The notes: generated by a model from the letters alone, not told the origin. Positions 17,019-25,624 are shown, counted from the first letter of the stretch. The stretch is DNA of 64,000 nt from Thalassovita mangrovi (GCF_009857745.1 NZ_WWEN01000002.1:62001-126000), one strand, 5' to 3'. Program-made: numbers and translations.

Positions 17019-18257
17019 TCATTCCGTGCGCAAACACTGGATCGGGTCTTCCGATGCCGCGCGGCGGGCCGGGTAATAGCCGAAGAAAACCCCGACCCCT
17101 GCCGAAACCAGCAGCGACAGCGCCATCGTGCCCGGCGACAGATAGACCGGCCATTGCGCGAAATGCGCCACCAGAACCGTCGCGCCAAGCCCGATCAGCA
17201 GCCCGATCACCCCGCCGAACAGGCACAATAGCACCGCCTCGATCAGGAACTGGCGCAGCACGTGGCGCTTGCGCGCGCCCAGGGCCATCCGCAGCCCGAT
17301 TTCGCGCCGCCGTTCGCTGACCGACACCAGCATGATGTTCATGATGCTGATGCCGCCGACCACAAGCGACACCGATGCGATCGATGCCAGCAACCAGGCG
17401 AACACCCGCGCCGACGCATTCTGCGCCTCCATCGACGCCGCGGGCACCGTGACCGAGAAATCATCTTCCATGCCCGGTCGCAGTCCATGCCGCGCCCGCA
17501 GCAGCGCGGTGATCTCGTGGCGCGCCGGTGCGATCGCGTCTTCGGAAACGGCCTTGGCCAGAAGGTAATCCACCGCGTCGCGGTTCACCTGGTTGGCGCC
17601 CCCCAACAACCGTTGGCGCAGGGTCTGCAGCGGCATGAAGACGACGTCATCCTGATCGCTGCCGAACCCCGAAGGCCCCTTGGCGGCCAGCACCCCGATG
17701 ACCGTGAAATTCGAATTCAGGATGCGGATGGTCCTGTCCAGCGCGGCGGCGGGGCTGCCGAACAGCTGCTTCGCGACCGTCTGGCCGATCAGGATGATCT
17801 TTTCCCCGGCCTGCTGTTCCTGCGCCGAAAAAGAGCGCCCCGCCTCCAGCGGCCATTCCCGAATGGCGAAATATCCCGTCTGGGTGCCGTTCACCGAGGT
17901 CCACCAGTTCCGGTTCCCGGCGATCAGCTGATAGGACCGCCGGACCGAGGACACGGAATGCGACACCGTCGCAAGCTGCGCTTCGATCGCCCGGGCATCG
18001 GCGTCGATCAGCGCCCGCTGCGACGCACCCTGCCGATGCACCCCGTCCCGCCGCGCCGCTTCTGGGTTGATCATCAGGACATTCGCCCCCAGCGACCGGA
18101 TCTGATCCTGGATCTGATTGCTGGCCCCGGCGCCGACCGCGATCATCGTCACCACCGAGGCCACGCCGATGATGATACCCAGCATGGTCAGGGCCGAACG
18201 CAGCTTGTTCGCCATCAGCGACCGTATCGCGATCTTGAAGGTTTCCGAGAAGGTCAT
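17019..18257 (-). CDS. MacB-type ABC transporter permease
   Basis: 412-aa inner-membrane permease of the MacB/FtsX type (mechanotransmission exporters). An N-terminal membrane helix with the RSLMANKLRSALTMLGIIIG signature is followed by a large periplasmic MacB_PCD domain (about residues 45-270), then three membrane helices in an FtsX domain (SIMNIMLVSVSERRREIGLR, IEAVLLCLFGGVIGLLIGLG). In E. coli the ATPase and permease are one chain; here they are two genes. The start overlaps the stop of the ATPase gene by 4 nt. The operon is adaptor-ATPase-permease; an outer-membrane TolC partner is not in the window. Substrates of the family include macrolides, peptides and lipoproteins. Confidence 0.88.
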   Translation of the reverse strand: MTFSETFKIAIRSLMANKLRSALTMLGIIIGVASVVTMIAVGAGASNQIQDQIRSLGANVLMINPEAARRDGVHRQGASQRALIDADARAIEAQLATVSHSVSSVRRSYQLIAGNRNWWTSVNGTQTGYFAIREWPLEAGRSFSAQEQQAGEKIILIGQTVAKQLFGSPAAALDRTIRILNSNFTVIGVLAAKGPSGFGSDQDDVVFMPLQTLRQRLLGGANQVNRDAVDYLLAKAVSEDAIAPARHEITALLRARHGLRPGMEDDFSVTVPAASMEAQNASARVFAWLLASIASVSLVVGGISIMNIMLVSVSERRREIGLRMALGARKRHVLRQFLIEAVLLCLFGGVIGLLIGLGATVLVAHFAQWPVYLSPGTMALSLLVSAGVGVFFGYYPARRAASEDPIQCLRTE

Positions 18258-19012
18258 CGCTTTTTCTCGTCCCAGGTCCAGTGCTTGAAAAAGCCCGCGT
18301 TCTTCGGCGGCGCCTCGCGCGGTTCGGCCCGGGTGGCCGGCAGGGTTCCGTCGCCGGTGATCCGGCCATCGGCAAGGCGCAGCACCCTGCCCGCCTGTGC
18401 CCCGATGCCCCGGTCATGCGTCACCAGCACGATGGACACCCCCTTGGCGTTCAGCCGGTCGAACAGCTGCATGATCGCATCGCCTGTCACGCTGTCGAGA
18501 GCGCCGGTCGGTTCATCCGCCAGCACCAGCGCCGGGTCGGACACCATCGAACGGGCAATCGCCACGCGCTGCTGTTCGCCGCCCGACAATTGCGCCGGCC
18601 AATGCCCCATCCGGTGACCCAACCCGACGGCTGACAATGCCTCGCTGACCCTCTTTTCGCGCGATATGCGGTCGATCCCGGCATAAATCATCGGCAGCTC
18701 GACATTTTCATAGGCCGTCAGCCGGGGCAGCAGATTGTAGGACTGGAAGACGAAGCCGATCCGCTTGCTGCGGATTTCCGCCCGGTGGTCCGCGTCCAGT
18801 TTCGACACGTCCCGGCCTTCGAACAGAAGCTGACCGCCGCTCGGCGTATCGAGCAGCCCCAGCAGGTTCATCAGGGTCGATTTCCCCGACCCCGACGGCC
18901 CCATGATCGCGACGAATTCGCCCGGCCCGATCCGCAGGTCCACTTCCCTGAGCGCGGGGACCGGCCCAGACCCGGAAATGTAGTCCTTGGTCAATCCCTT
19001 CGCCTCAATCAT
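18254..19012 (-). CDS. MacB-type ABC transporter ATPase
   Basis: 252-aa nucleotide-binding subunit. Walker A GPSGSGKST (about residue 38), the ABC signature LSGGEQQR, Walker B ALVLADEPTGALD and the H-loop VTHDR are all intact. The sequence is of the LolD/MacB class (FVFQSYNLLPRLTAYENVEL). The last 30 residues (from ATRAEPREAP) extend beyond a normal LolD-like ATPase and are Pro/Lys/Trp-rich. It is coupled by a 4-nt overlap to the permease and sits 17 nt after the adaptor gene. It powers the predicted export complex. Confidence 0.93.
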   Translation of the reverse strand: MIEAKGLTKDYISGSGPVPALREVDLRIGPGEFVAIMGPSGSGKSTLMNLLGLLDTPSGGQLLFEGRDVSKLDADHRAEIRSKRIGFVFQSYNLLPRLTAYENVELPMIYAGIDRISREKRVSEALSAVGLGHRMGHWPAQLSGGEQQRVAIARSMVSDPALVLADEPTGALDSVTGDAIMQLFDRLNAKGVSIVLVTHDRGIGAQAGRVLRLADGRITGDGTLPATRAEPREAPPKNAGFFKHWTWDEKKR

Positions 19013-19029
19013 CCGATGGCCGCTTCCCT

Positions 19030-20358
19030 TCAGAACCCGAGCTTGATGCCAAACAGGCGACGGGGCTGTTTGGTGGTGTAAGCGCTGGTGATCACCTTGT
19101 CGCCGACCGCCAGAGCATCCGATTCCACGGCGATCTGGGTGCGGTTCTGCTGCCCCACCGCAATGTCGACCGGGCGGGGCTTTTGATCCGCGCCCATGAC
19201 CCAGACCCGCGGCCTGTCCTGATCGTCGGGCGCGGCCGTTTCGGGCCGGAAATCCAGCGCCGCGATGGGCACCTTGACCACCGGTTCGGTTTCCATCACC
19301 CGGATGGCGAGCCGCGCCGTCATCCCGGGCAGCAGCAGGCGCTGATCGTTACGGGTGCGGATCACCACCGTGTAGGTGACGACGTTCTGAACGATCTCGG
19401 GGGCCAGCCGGACCTGGGTGACTTCGCCCGAAAAGACGCGGGTCGGATAGGCGTCGACGGAAAAGCTGACCGGCTGGCCGATCTTCACCGCGCCGATATC
19501 GGTTTCGTCGACCCGGGCGTGCAATTCCATTTCCGACAGGTCCTCGGCAATCGTGAACATCGTCGGGGTTTCCAGGCTGGCGGCCACGGTCTGGCCCTCC
19601 GACACATTGCGCTTGATCACCACGCCGTCGATCGGGGCCAGGATCGTGGTCCGTTCCAGATCCGCCTCGGCGAGTTCGAGCAGCGCCTGCTTTTGCGGGA
19701 TGAGCGCCTGCCCCGCCTGCAGATCCGCCTTCTGGCGATCCACATTGGCGCGGGCGACGTCGATCCTGAGCCGGTGCGCGGTCAGGATCGCATCGGCTTC
19801 GCGCAGGGCGGCGGCGGCGATCCGGGCGTTCATCTGGGCCGTTTCGGTTTCTTCGAGCGTGATCAGGTTGCGGCTGCCCAGATCGGCCTTGCGCTTGGCC
19901 TCGGCTGTAAGCGCCTCCTGCCGGGCCAGCGCCCCGTCCCGGCGCGCGGTCAGCACGGCCAGATTGGCCTCGGCATCCTCCAGCTCGGCCAGCGACCGGT
20001 CCAATTCCGCCTGCTTGATCTCCACCCCCACCTTGGCGATCCGCAGCGAGGCCCGAGCCTCCGAACTGCGCGCCTCGAACCGCTTGGCGTCGAGCCGGGC
20101 AATCGGCTGGCCCTTGGTGACCACATCGTTGAAATCGACCAGCAGCTGGGCAATGCGGCCGGACAATTCGCTGCCCACCTCGACGGTTACAACCGCCTGC
20201 AGCGATCCCGTTGCGGTCACGACTTCCTGTAGCGGACCCTCGGTGACATCCGCTGTGATATAATTGGGTTCGGTTTCCGGCGAAGCCGCGTCGCTGTAAT
20301 AAACGGCGGCCCCGGCAAGGCCGATAAAAATCAACGCAATAAAGAGGCGCTTGCGCAT
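19030..20358 (-). CDS. MacA-type periplasmic adaptor protein (HlyD/RND adaptor family)
   Basis: 442 aa. An N-terminal membrane anchor (LFIALIFIGLAGAAVYYSD) is followed by a lipoyl-like half (GSELSGRIAQLLVDFNDVVT), a long alpha-helical hairpin (about residues 100-220, with AKRKADLGSRNLITLEETET), the second lipoyl half (GVVIKRNVSEGQTVAA) and beta-barrel/membrane-proximal domains. This is the normal order for a MacA-like adaptor linking the inner-membrane ABC exporter to an outer-membrane channel. It is the first gene of the three-gene export operon. Its 230-nt upstream region holds a 7-bp hairpin (CGGCCGA / TCGGCCG, 20516-20534). Confidence 0.9.
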   Translation of the reverse strand: MRKRLFIALIFIGLAGAAVYYSDAASPETEPNYITADVTEGPLQEVVTATGSLQAVVTVEVGSELSGRIAQLLVDFNDVVTKGQPIARLDAKRFEARSSEARASLRIAKVGVEIKQAELDRSLAELEDAEANLAVLTARRDGALARQEALTAEAKRKADLGSRNLITLEETETAQMNARIAAAALREADAILTAHRLRIDVARANVDRQKADLQAGQALIPQKQALLELAEADLERTTILAPIDGVVIKRNVSEGQTVAASLETPTMFTIAEDLSEMELHARVDETDIGAVKIGQPVSFSVDAYPTRVFSGEVTQVRLAPEIVQNVVTYTVVIRTRNDQRLLLPGMTARLAIRVMETEPVVKVPIAALDFRPETAAPDDQDRPRVWVMGADQKPRPVDIAVGQQNRTQIAVESDALAVGDKVITSAYTTKQPRRLFGIKLGF

Positions 20359-20590
20359 TGCGAGCCTCCCTCACCTGCCCTTAACAATCCGGGCGAAGAT
20401 CAGGATAAGCGCGAATATCCTTGCATGGCAACGATTAGGAGCGGTTTTAAACCTACCCGGGTCAGCCATCCGACATGACCGCGTTTGACGGGATTTTACC
20501 GCCTCTTCTCACCGACGGCCGAAACAGTCGGCCGCGATCAGGCGGCAAGCCATGCACAGCGCCCCCCGAGGCAATTTGAACGTTGAGCGT

Positions 20591-21562
20591 TCAGTGCGCG
20601 GCCTTCTTGCCCGACAGCGCCTTGAACAGCGGGCCGATCACCCGGGTGGCGATGGGGATCAGGACAAAGCCATAAGCCAGGCCCAGGATACCGTCGGCCA
20701 GCGCGGTCACGCTCCATTCCACCGCGCCGCGGGCGTTTTCAGACACCGAATGGCCGATGGCGACAGCGATATCATGGATATCCGCATAGGGATGATGCAT
20801 CCCCAGTTCATGCAGCCCGTGGATCATGATCGACCCGCCGACCCACAGCATCGCGGCGGTGCCGACGATGGACAGGATGCGCATCAGCACCGGCATGAAT
20901 TTCACCAACCCGCGCCCGAAGCCCTGGCCGAAACCGGTGCGGGCGTTCTGCGCCACGTAGAGCCCGACATCGTCCATCTTCACGATCAGCGCCACCGAGC
21001 CGTAGATCGCCATCGTCACCACGATGCCGACCAGCCCGAGCGCCGCCGCTTCGAGCCACAGCGCCCCCTCGGGGATCGCCGACAGCGCGATGGTCATGAT
21101 TTCTGCCGACAGGATGAAATCGGTCTTGATCGCGCCGCTGACCTTCTGCTGTTCCAGGTGGCCGGGGTCCTGCACCGACATGTCCTGTTCGATATGCTTG
21201 TCGCCGTGCGGGAACAGCGCGTGGAAAATCTTCTCCGCGCCTTCGAAACACAGGTAGCTGCCGCCCATCATCAGCAGGGGCGTGATCAGCCAGGGCGCGA
21301 AATTCGACAGCAGCATCGCGGCGGGCAGCAGGATCACCAGCTTGTTGAAAAACGACCCCCGGGCGATTTTCCAGATGATCGGCAATTCGCGCGCCGGGGC
21401 AAACCCGTGGACGTATTTCGGCGTCACCGCCGCGTCGTCGATGATCACCCCCGCGGTCTTGCCCCCCGCCTTGGACGCGGCGGCGGCGATGTCGTCGACG
21501 CTGGTGGCCGCCACCTTGGCGATGGCCGCGACGTCATCCAATAGCGCGAGAAGACCGCTCAT
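20591..21562 (-). CDS. DUF808 family inner-membrane protein (YedI-like)
   Basis: 323 aa with several membrane segments (LVILLPAAMLLSNFAPWLIT, LGLVGIVVTMAIYGSVALIV and others). It begins with the family's hallmark MSGLLALLDDVAAIAKVAAT and contains VDDIAAAASKAGGKTAGVII and the conserved DDAAVTPKYVHGF. The family is widespread but its function is not established; a transport or channel role has been suggested. A short hairpin TGAACG / CGTTCA (20577-20593) overlaps its stop codon. Monocistronic, transcribed away from gap. Confidence 0.87.
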   Translation of the reverse strand: MSGLLALLDDVAAIAKVAATSVDDIAAAASKAGGKTAGVIIDDAAVTPKYVHGFAPARELPIIWKIARGSFFNKLVILLPAAMLLSNFAPWLITPLLMMGGSYLCFEGAEKIFHALFPHGDKHIEQDMSVQDPGHLEQQKVSGAIKTDFILSAEIMTIALSAIPEGALWLEAAALGLVGIVVTMAIYGSVALIVKMDDVGLYVAQNARTGFGQGFGRGLVKFMPVLMRILSIVGTAAMLWVGGSIMIHGLHELGMHHPYADIHDIAVAIGHSVSENARGAVEWSVTALADGILGLAYGFVLIPIATRVIGPLFKALSGKKAAH

Positions 21563-21636
21563 ACCTGCACCTCATTGCTTGCTCAGGCCAACTTAGAGGA
21601 TGTGGCGAAGGGGGCAAGTCAGAAGCGAGCGGAGGC

Positions 21637-21668
21637 GTTAGCGCAACCGCGACATGTTTTCGCTAACA
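21637..21668. promoter_or_regulatory. Two CceR-like (LacI-type) operator sequences upstream of gap
   Basis: TGTTTTCGCTAACA at 21655-21668 matches 12 of 14 positions of the palindrome TGTTAGCGCTAACA that I recall for CceR, the LacI-family regulator of central carbon metabolism in Rhodobacter. GTTAGCGCAACC at 21637-21648 matches 10 of 12 positions of its core. They lie about 90-120 nt before the gap start. Confidence 0.5.
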
Positions 21669-21757
21669 CGCTTTCAAATAACCGATTTCACCCTTCACGC
21701 TGGGACCGGGCGCGGCTATACGCCCCCCTGAACATTCGTTTAAGGAGCGTGACCCCC

Positions 21758-22762
21758 ATGACCATTACTGTCGGCATCAACGGATTTGGCCGTATCGGCC
21801 GCTGCACCCTGTCGCATATCGCCGAAAGCGCGCGCGAAGACATCAAGGTGGTCAAGGTCAACGCAACCGGCCCGCTGGAAACCGCCGCCCACCTGATCCG
21901 CTATGACTCGGTACACGGCCGTTTCCCCGGCGAAGTGACCACCGGCGAGGGCTGGATGGATCTGGGCCGCGGCCGGATGGAGATGTTTTCGACCTATGAC
22001 ATGGACGAACTGGACTGGTCCGGCGTCGACGTGGTGCTGGAATGCACCGGTCAGTTCAACGACGGCGAGAAAGCCAAGAAGCACCTGGAACGCGGCGCAA
22101 AGTCGGTTCTGATCTCGGCCCCCGCCAAGAACGTGCAGAAAACCATCGTCATGGGCGTCAACGACGACCAGCTGACCGGCGACGACGTGATGGTGTCGAA
22201 CGGGTCCTGCACCACCAACTGCCTGGCGCCGCTGGCCAAGGCGCTGAACGACAAGATCGGGATTGAATCGGGCATCATGACCACGATCCATTCCTATACC
22301 GGCGACCAGCCGACGCTGGACCGCCGCCACAAGGACCTGTACCGCGCCCGTGCCGCTGCCATGTCGATGATCCCGACCTCGACCGGTGCCGCGAAAGCCC
22401 TGGGCGAGGTTCTCCCGGCGCTGAAGGGCAAGCTCGACGGGTCCGCCGTGCGGGTGCCGACCCCGAATGTGTCTGCCGTGGACCTGACCTTCGTCGCCAG
22501 CCGCGACGTGACCGAGGAAGAGGTCAACGCCGTCGTCGCCGAAGCCGCCGCGGGCCCGATGAAGGGTATCCTGGGCTATGACATCGAGAAGAAAGTCTCG
22601 GTCGATTTCAACCACACCGAGGAAAGCTCGATCTTCGCGGCCGACCAGACCAAGGTGATCGGTGGCCGCCTGGTGCGGGTGCTGAGCTGGTACGACAACG
22701 AATGGGGTTTCTCTTGCCGGATGGCCGACGTGGCCGTCGCGATGGGCCAGCGCCTGAAGTAG
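21758..22762 (+). CDS. gap: Glyceraldehyde-3-phosphate dehydrogenase, type I, atypical cofactor loop
   Basis: 334-aa glycolytic/gluconeogenic enzyme converting glyceraldehyde 3-phosphate to 1,3-bisphosphoglycerate. The Rossmann motif VGINGFGRIGR, catalytic SCTTNC with Cys151, His178 and the C-terminal WYDNEWGFSCRM are present. Unusual: the loop after the second strand reads KVNATGPLETA, with Ala36 where NAD-specific enzymes have Asp, which normally binds the adenosine ribose hydroxyls. This could relax specificity towards NADP. The start at 21758 has TAAGGAG upstream. Two CceR-like palindromes precede it, suggesting carbon-dependent control. It is followed by a 47-aa membrane protein gene. 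Confidence 0.93.
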   Translation: MTITVGINGFGRIGRCTLSHIAESAREDIKVVKVNATGPLETAAHLIRYDSVHGRFPGEVTTGEGWMDLGRGRMEMFSTYDMDELDWSGVDVVLECTGQFNDGEKAKKHLERGAKSVLISAPAKNVQKTIVMGVNDDQLTGDDVMVSNGSCTTNCLAPLAKALNDKIGIESGIMTTIHSYTGDQPTLDRRHKDLYRARAAAMSMIPTSTGAAKALGEVLPALKGKLDGSAVRVPTPNVSAVDLTFVASRDVTEEEVNAVVAEAAAGPMKGILGYDIEKKVSVDFNHTEESSIFAADQTKVIGGRLVRVLSWYDNEWGFSCRMADVAVAMGQRLK

Positions 22763-22831
22763 GCGCTTGCCTCGGGCGGCACGGTTGGGCATGAATTGGC
22801 ATAACGCCAACTTGCCCGGACCCGCCTGCAG

Positions 22832-22975
22832 ATGACCAACCAGATCGCCATCGGACTTGGCCTTGTGATCGTCGCCTTCATCGGCGGCGATCTTGCTTTG
22901 ACCGGGGGCGACAACATGCTGTTCCTGGCCCGGAAATTCGCCGACCTGCTGGAATGGCTGGCCTTCTGGCGCTAA
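22832..22975 (+). CDS. 47-aa small membrane protein
   Basis: Short ATG frame 69 nt after gap. It encodes one hydrophobic helix (IAIGLGLVIVAFIGGDLAL), then a short loop and an amphipathic C-terminus (FLARKFADLLEWLAFWR). Codon usage is like neighbouring genes (GC-rich third positions). I believe similar small proteins occur beside gap in related roseobacters, but this is from memory. No clear ribosome site. Function unknown. Confidence 0.6.
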   Translation: MTNQIAIGLGLVIVAFIGGDLALTGGDNMLFLARKFADLLEWLAFWR

Positions 22976-23059
22976 TCTGACGCGACGTTGCGCAATCGGC
23001 GCATGACAGCGCCACCCGCCCCGCCCTAGCATGGCGGCGCGAAGCGAGGGGGGAATGCC

Positions 23060-24055
23060 ATGTCGATCGGATGGATCATCGCACTGATAATCCTGGGCCT
23101 TCTGGGGCTCAACGCCTGGATGGTGTTCAAGACCTGGCGGATCAAGCGGCGGGTCGAAAAGGCGGTGCCGCCGCGCGGCAAGTTCATCGACATCTCCAGC
23201 GGCCGTTTGCACTACGTCGATCGCGGCGAGGGCCCGGCGATCGTGATGATCCACGGGCTGGCGGCGCAACTGGGCAATTTCGACATGGGGCTGATCGACG
23301 CGCTTTCCCGCGATCACCGGGTGATCGCGCTGGACCGGCCCGGCATGGGCTGGTCCGAGCGTGGCGAGGAGGTGCCGGCCAATCCGCGGGCGCAAGCGGC
23401 GCAGGTGGTCGAGCTGATCGATGCGCTTGGCGTTGAGCGGCCGCTGGTGGTGGGCCATTCGCTGGGCGGCGCGATCGCGCTGTGCCTGGCGCTGGATTTC
23501 CCGCAGAAAACCCGTGGCCTGGCGCTGCTGGCGCCGCTGACCATGCGCGGCGGCAAGGTGGCGGCGCCGTTCCACGCGCTGAACGTGAAATCGCGCTGGA
23601 TGCGTTTCGTGCTGAGCTGGACGCTGGCCAGCATCAACAGCATCCGCAACACGGCACTGGTCTTCGGCTATGTCTTCGGCCCGGAAGAGGTGCCCAAGGG
23701 TTATTCGGTGCAGGGTGGCGGTTTACTGGGGCTGCGACCCGTTTCCTACCGTAATTCCTGCCGCGATTTCCTGGCCTCGGCGCGCGATCTGAAATGGATG
23801 GCGGCGGGCTATGGCGGGCTGCAGGTTCCGGTCTCGGTGCTTTATGCGCGGGGCGACCGTATCCTCGACCCCGACCTGCAGGGCACGCAATTCGCCCAAC
23901 AAAATCCCGCCGCGATCCGGCTGAGCCTGATCGAGGGCGGGCATATGTTGCCGGTGACCCAACCGGACGCCTGCGAAAGCTTCATCCGCGAGGCCGAGGC
24001 CGGTTCAGCAGGGATAGGTGAACATGACGCGGCGGATCAGGGGCGGGTTGTTTGA
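23060..24055 (+). CDS. Alpha/beta hydrolase, membrane-anchored
   Basis: 331 aa. An N-terminal membrane helix (IIALIILGLLGLNAWMVF) anchors an alpha/beta-hydrolase domain: oxyanion element MIHGLAAQ, nucleophile elbow GHSLGG, acid in ARGDRILD and His in EGGHMLPVTQ complete a standard triad. Substrate unknown; small ester or lactone hydrolysis is typical. The start follows a GAGGGGGG stretch. The last 51 nt overlap the end of a gene on the opposite strand, which is an unusually long convergent overlap. The C-terminal residues after SFIREAEAG look non-conserved. Confidence 0.85.
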   Translation: MSIGWIIALIILGLLGLNAWMVFKTWRIKRRVEKAVPPRGKFIDISSGRLHYVDRGEGPAIVMIHGLAAQLGNFDMGLIDALSRDHRVIALDRPGMGWSERGEEVPANPRAQAAQVVELIDALGVERPLVVGHSLGGAIALCLALDFPQKTRGLALLAPLTMRGGKVAAPFHALNVKSRWMRFVLSWTLASINSIRNTALVFGYVFGPEEVPKGYSVQGGGLLGLRPVSYRNSCRDFLASARDLKWMAAGYGGLQVPVSVLYARGDRILDPDLQGTQFAQQNPAAIRLSLIEGGHMLPVTQPDACESFIREAEAGSAGIGEHDAADQGRVV

Positions 24056-24493
24056 CGCGATGCCGCGATTGCGCGATGTCGGCCGGCCTTTCGGGCTGAT
24101 CACCACAATGTCGTATTTGCAGCCCGGTCGCATCCGGTCATAGATATCGGCCCGTTTCTGTCCCAGCCAGGGCCGCGGATAGCTGTGCGGCAAAGCGAAA
24201 TTGCCAAGCGAGGTCCGCACCGCGCCGCAATAACCCAGATAGGCGCGCCGCGGCGGGTGGCTGCGATGCGCCCTGCTCTTGCCGAGAAGGAAATTATTGG
24301 ACGCTTCCCAGCAATCGCGCGGCGCATCCATTTCCGCCACCTTGACGGTGATCACGTACCGGTCCTTGGACACGTTCCAACTGACGAAGCTCAGCATCAG
24401 GATCATCGGCGCGACGGTCAGCCAGACGATCATGCGTTTGCGAGGAATCCCCAGGATGACTTCGTCTTGCTTTTGGTCCGATGTACGCGGCAT
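24005..24493 (-). CDS. Membrane-anchored protein of unknown function, coupled to coaD
   Basis: 162 aa. One membrane helix at about residues 20-42 (MIVWLTVAPMILMLSFVSW) and then an extracytoplasmic domain of about 120 residues with four cysteines (RDCWEAS, GYCGAVR, PGCKYDI, TYPC at the very end), suggesting two disulfides. Family not recognised. It begins 5 nt after the coaD stop on the same strand, so it is co-transcribed. Its end overlaps the convergent hydrolase gene by 51 nt. Role unknown. Confidence 0.65.
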   Translation of the reverse strand: MPRTSDQKQDEVILGIPRKRMIVWLTVAPMILMLSFVSWNVSKDRYVITVKVAEMDAPRDCWEASNNFLLGKSRAHRSHPPRRAYLGYCGAVRTSLGNFALPHSYPRPWLGQKRADIYDRMRPGCKYDIVVISPKGRPTSRNRGIASNNPPLIRRVMFTYPC

Positions 24494-24498
24494 AGCCT

Positions 24499-24993
24499 CT
24501 ACTTTTTAAGTTTGGCTTGCAGCTCCTCCTTTACCGCGGGGGTAACGAATTTGGAGATATCGCCGCCGAGCCGTGCGATTTCCTTTACCAGTTTCGAGGC
24601 AATCGCCTGATGCTTCGCTTCCGCCATCAGGAAAACCGTCTCGACCGAACTGTCCAGTGCACGGTTCATGCCAACCATCTGGAATTCGTATTCGAAATCC
24701 GCCACCGCGCGCAGGCCGCGCACGATCATCTGGGCTCCGACGTCATGGGCGCAGTCGATCAGCAGGTTTTCGAACGGGTGCACCACGATTTCGGTGCTGG
24801 TTTCTTCCTGCAGCCGGGCGGTTTCCGCCTCGATCATCGCGACCCGTTCTTCCAGGCTGAACAAGGGCCCCTTGTCGCGGTTGATCGCGACGCCGATCAC
24901 CAAGCGATCCACCAGGGTGGTGGAGCGACGGATGATGTCGAGATGGCCAAGGGTGATCGGGTCGAAAGTCCCCGGATAAAGACCGATGCGCAT
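24499..24993 (-). CDS. coaD: Phosphopantetheine adenylyltransferase
   Basis: 164-aa enzyme of coenzyme A synthesis: transfers AMP from ATP to 4'-phosphopantetheine to give dephospho-CoA. The nucleotidyltransferase motif GTFDPITLGHLD is at residues 8-19, KGPLFSLEERVAMI, RGLRAVADFEYEFQM and the C-terminal ISKFVTPAV region are all typical, and the length is normal. The ATG at 24993 is preceded by GGGGGGAG. A membrane-anchored gene follows 5 nt later. An AT-rich spacer of about 110 nt upstream should hold its promoter. Confidence 0.96.
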   Translation of the reverse strand: MRIGLYPGTFDPITLGHLDIIRRSTTLVDRLVIGVAINRDKGPLFSLEERVAMIEAETARLQEETSTEIVVHPFENLLIDCAHDVGAQMIVRGLRAVADFEYEFQMVGMNRALDSSVETVFLMAEAKHQAIASKLVKEIARLGGDISKFVTPAVKEELQAKLKK

Positions 24994-25105
24994 GAATGTG
25001 CTCCCCCCTTTGGAACGCTGCGTTTCAGGTTGGGTGCACGCAATAATATTGCACTGCAGAATGCAAGGGGGAAAGCCAATTTTCGCCGCGTCAGAGCCAC
25101 ATGTT

Positions 25106-25540
25106 TCAGTGGCCCATGATCATGCCTTCCAGCGCGTTGCGTTCCATCGACAGTTCTTCGAGGCGCGCCTTGACCACGTCGCCGATGGTCACGATGCCGA
25201 CCATAACGCCGTTTTCGACCACCGGCATGTGGCGGAACCGGCCGTTGGTCATCCGGGTCAGCACGTCGTCGGCATTGTCGTTGCGACTGCAGCAGACCGG
25301 GTTGCGGGTCATCATGTTGTCGACCGTCTGTTGCATGCAGGCCGGTCCCTTGACCGCCAGCGCCCGGACGATATCGCGCTCGGAAATGATGCCCTCGGGG
25401 TCCTGCCCGTCCTTGGACACCACCACGCCGCCGATCCGTCGTTCCGCCAGGATCTGCGCCACGTCGGCAACCGATGTGCCCGGTTTGACGGTGACGACGC
25501 CGTCGTCGCGTTTCGCTTTCAGGATCTGATGGACAAGCAT
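25106..25540 (-). CDS. CBS domain pair protein
   Basis: 144-aa protein made only of two CBS domains (about residues 8-65 and 75-135), which together bind adenine nucleotides or related ligands. The sequence shows VKPGTSVADVAQILAERRIG and the matching second half DVLTRMTNGRFRHMPVVENG. Such stand-alone proteins probably act as energy sensors. The start at 25540 (MLVHQIL) has AGGAG 7 nt upstream; the earlier in-frame start would lose this. Separate transcription unit between coaD and a LysR gene. Confidence 0.9.
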   Translation of the reverse strand: MLVHQILKAKRDDGVVTVKPGTSVADVAQILAERRIGGVVVSKDGQDPEGIISERDIVRALAVKGPACMQQTVDNMMTRNPVCCSRNDNADDVLTRMTNGRFRHMPVVENGVMVGIVTIGDVVKARLEELSMERNALEGMIMGH

Positions 25541-25624
25541 GGCAAAACTCCTACGCAACAATATTTCGCGCCCCCAGCGTCCCCCAGCTGCGACAACCTG
25601 TCAAGCGAAAGCTGCGACATTCTG

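Noticed and set aside
21740-23575. A 611-residue open frame on the minus strand
   Set aside because: Antisense to gap and the following hydrolase gene; spans two real genes.
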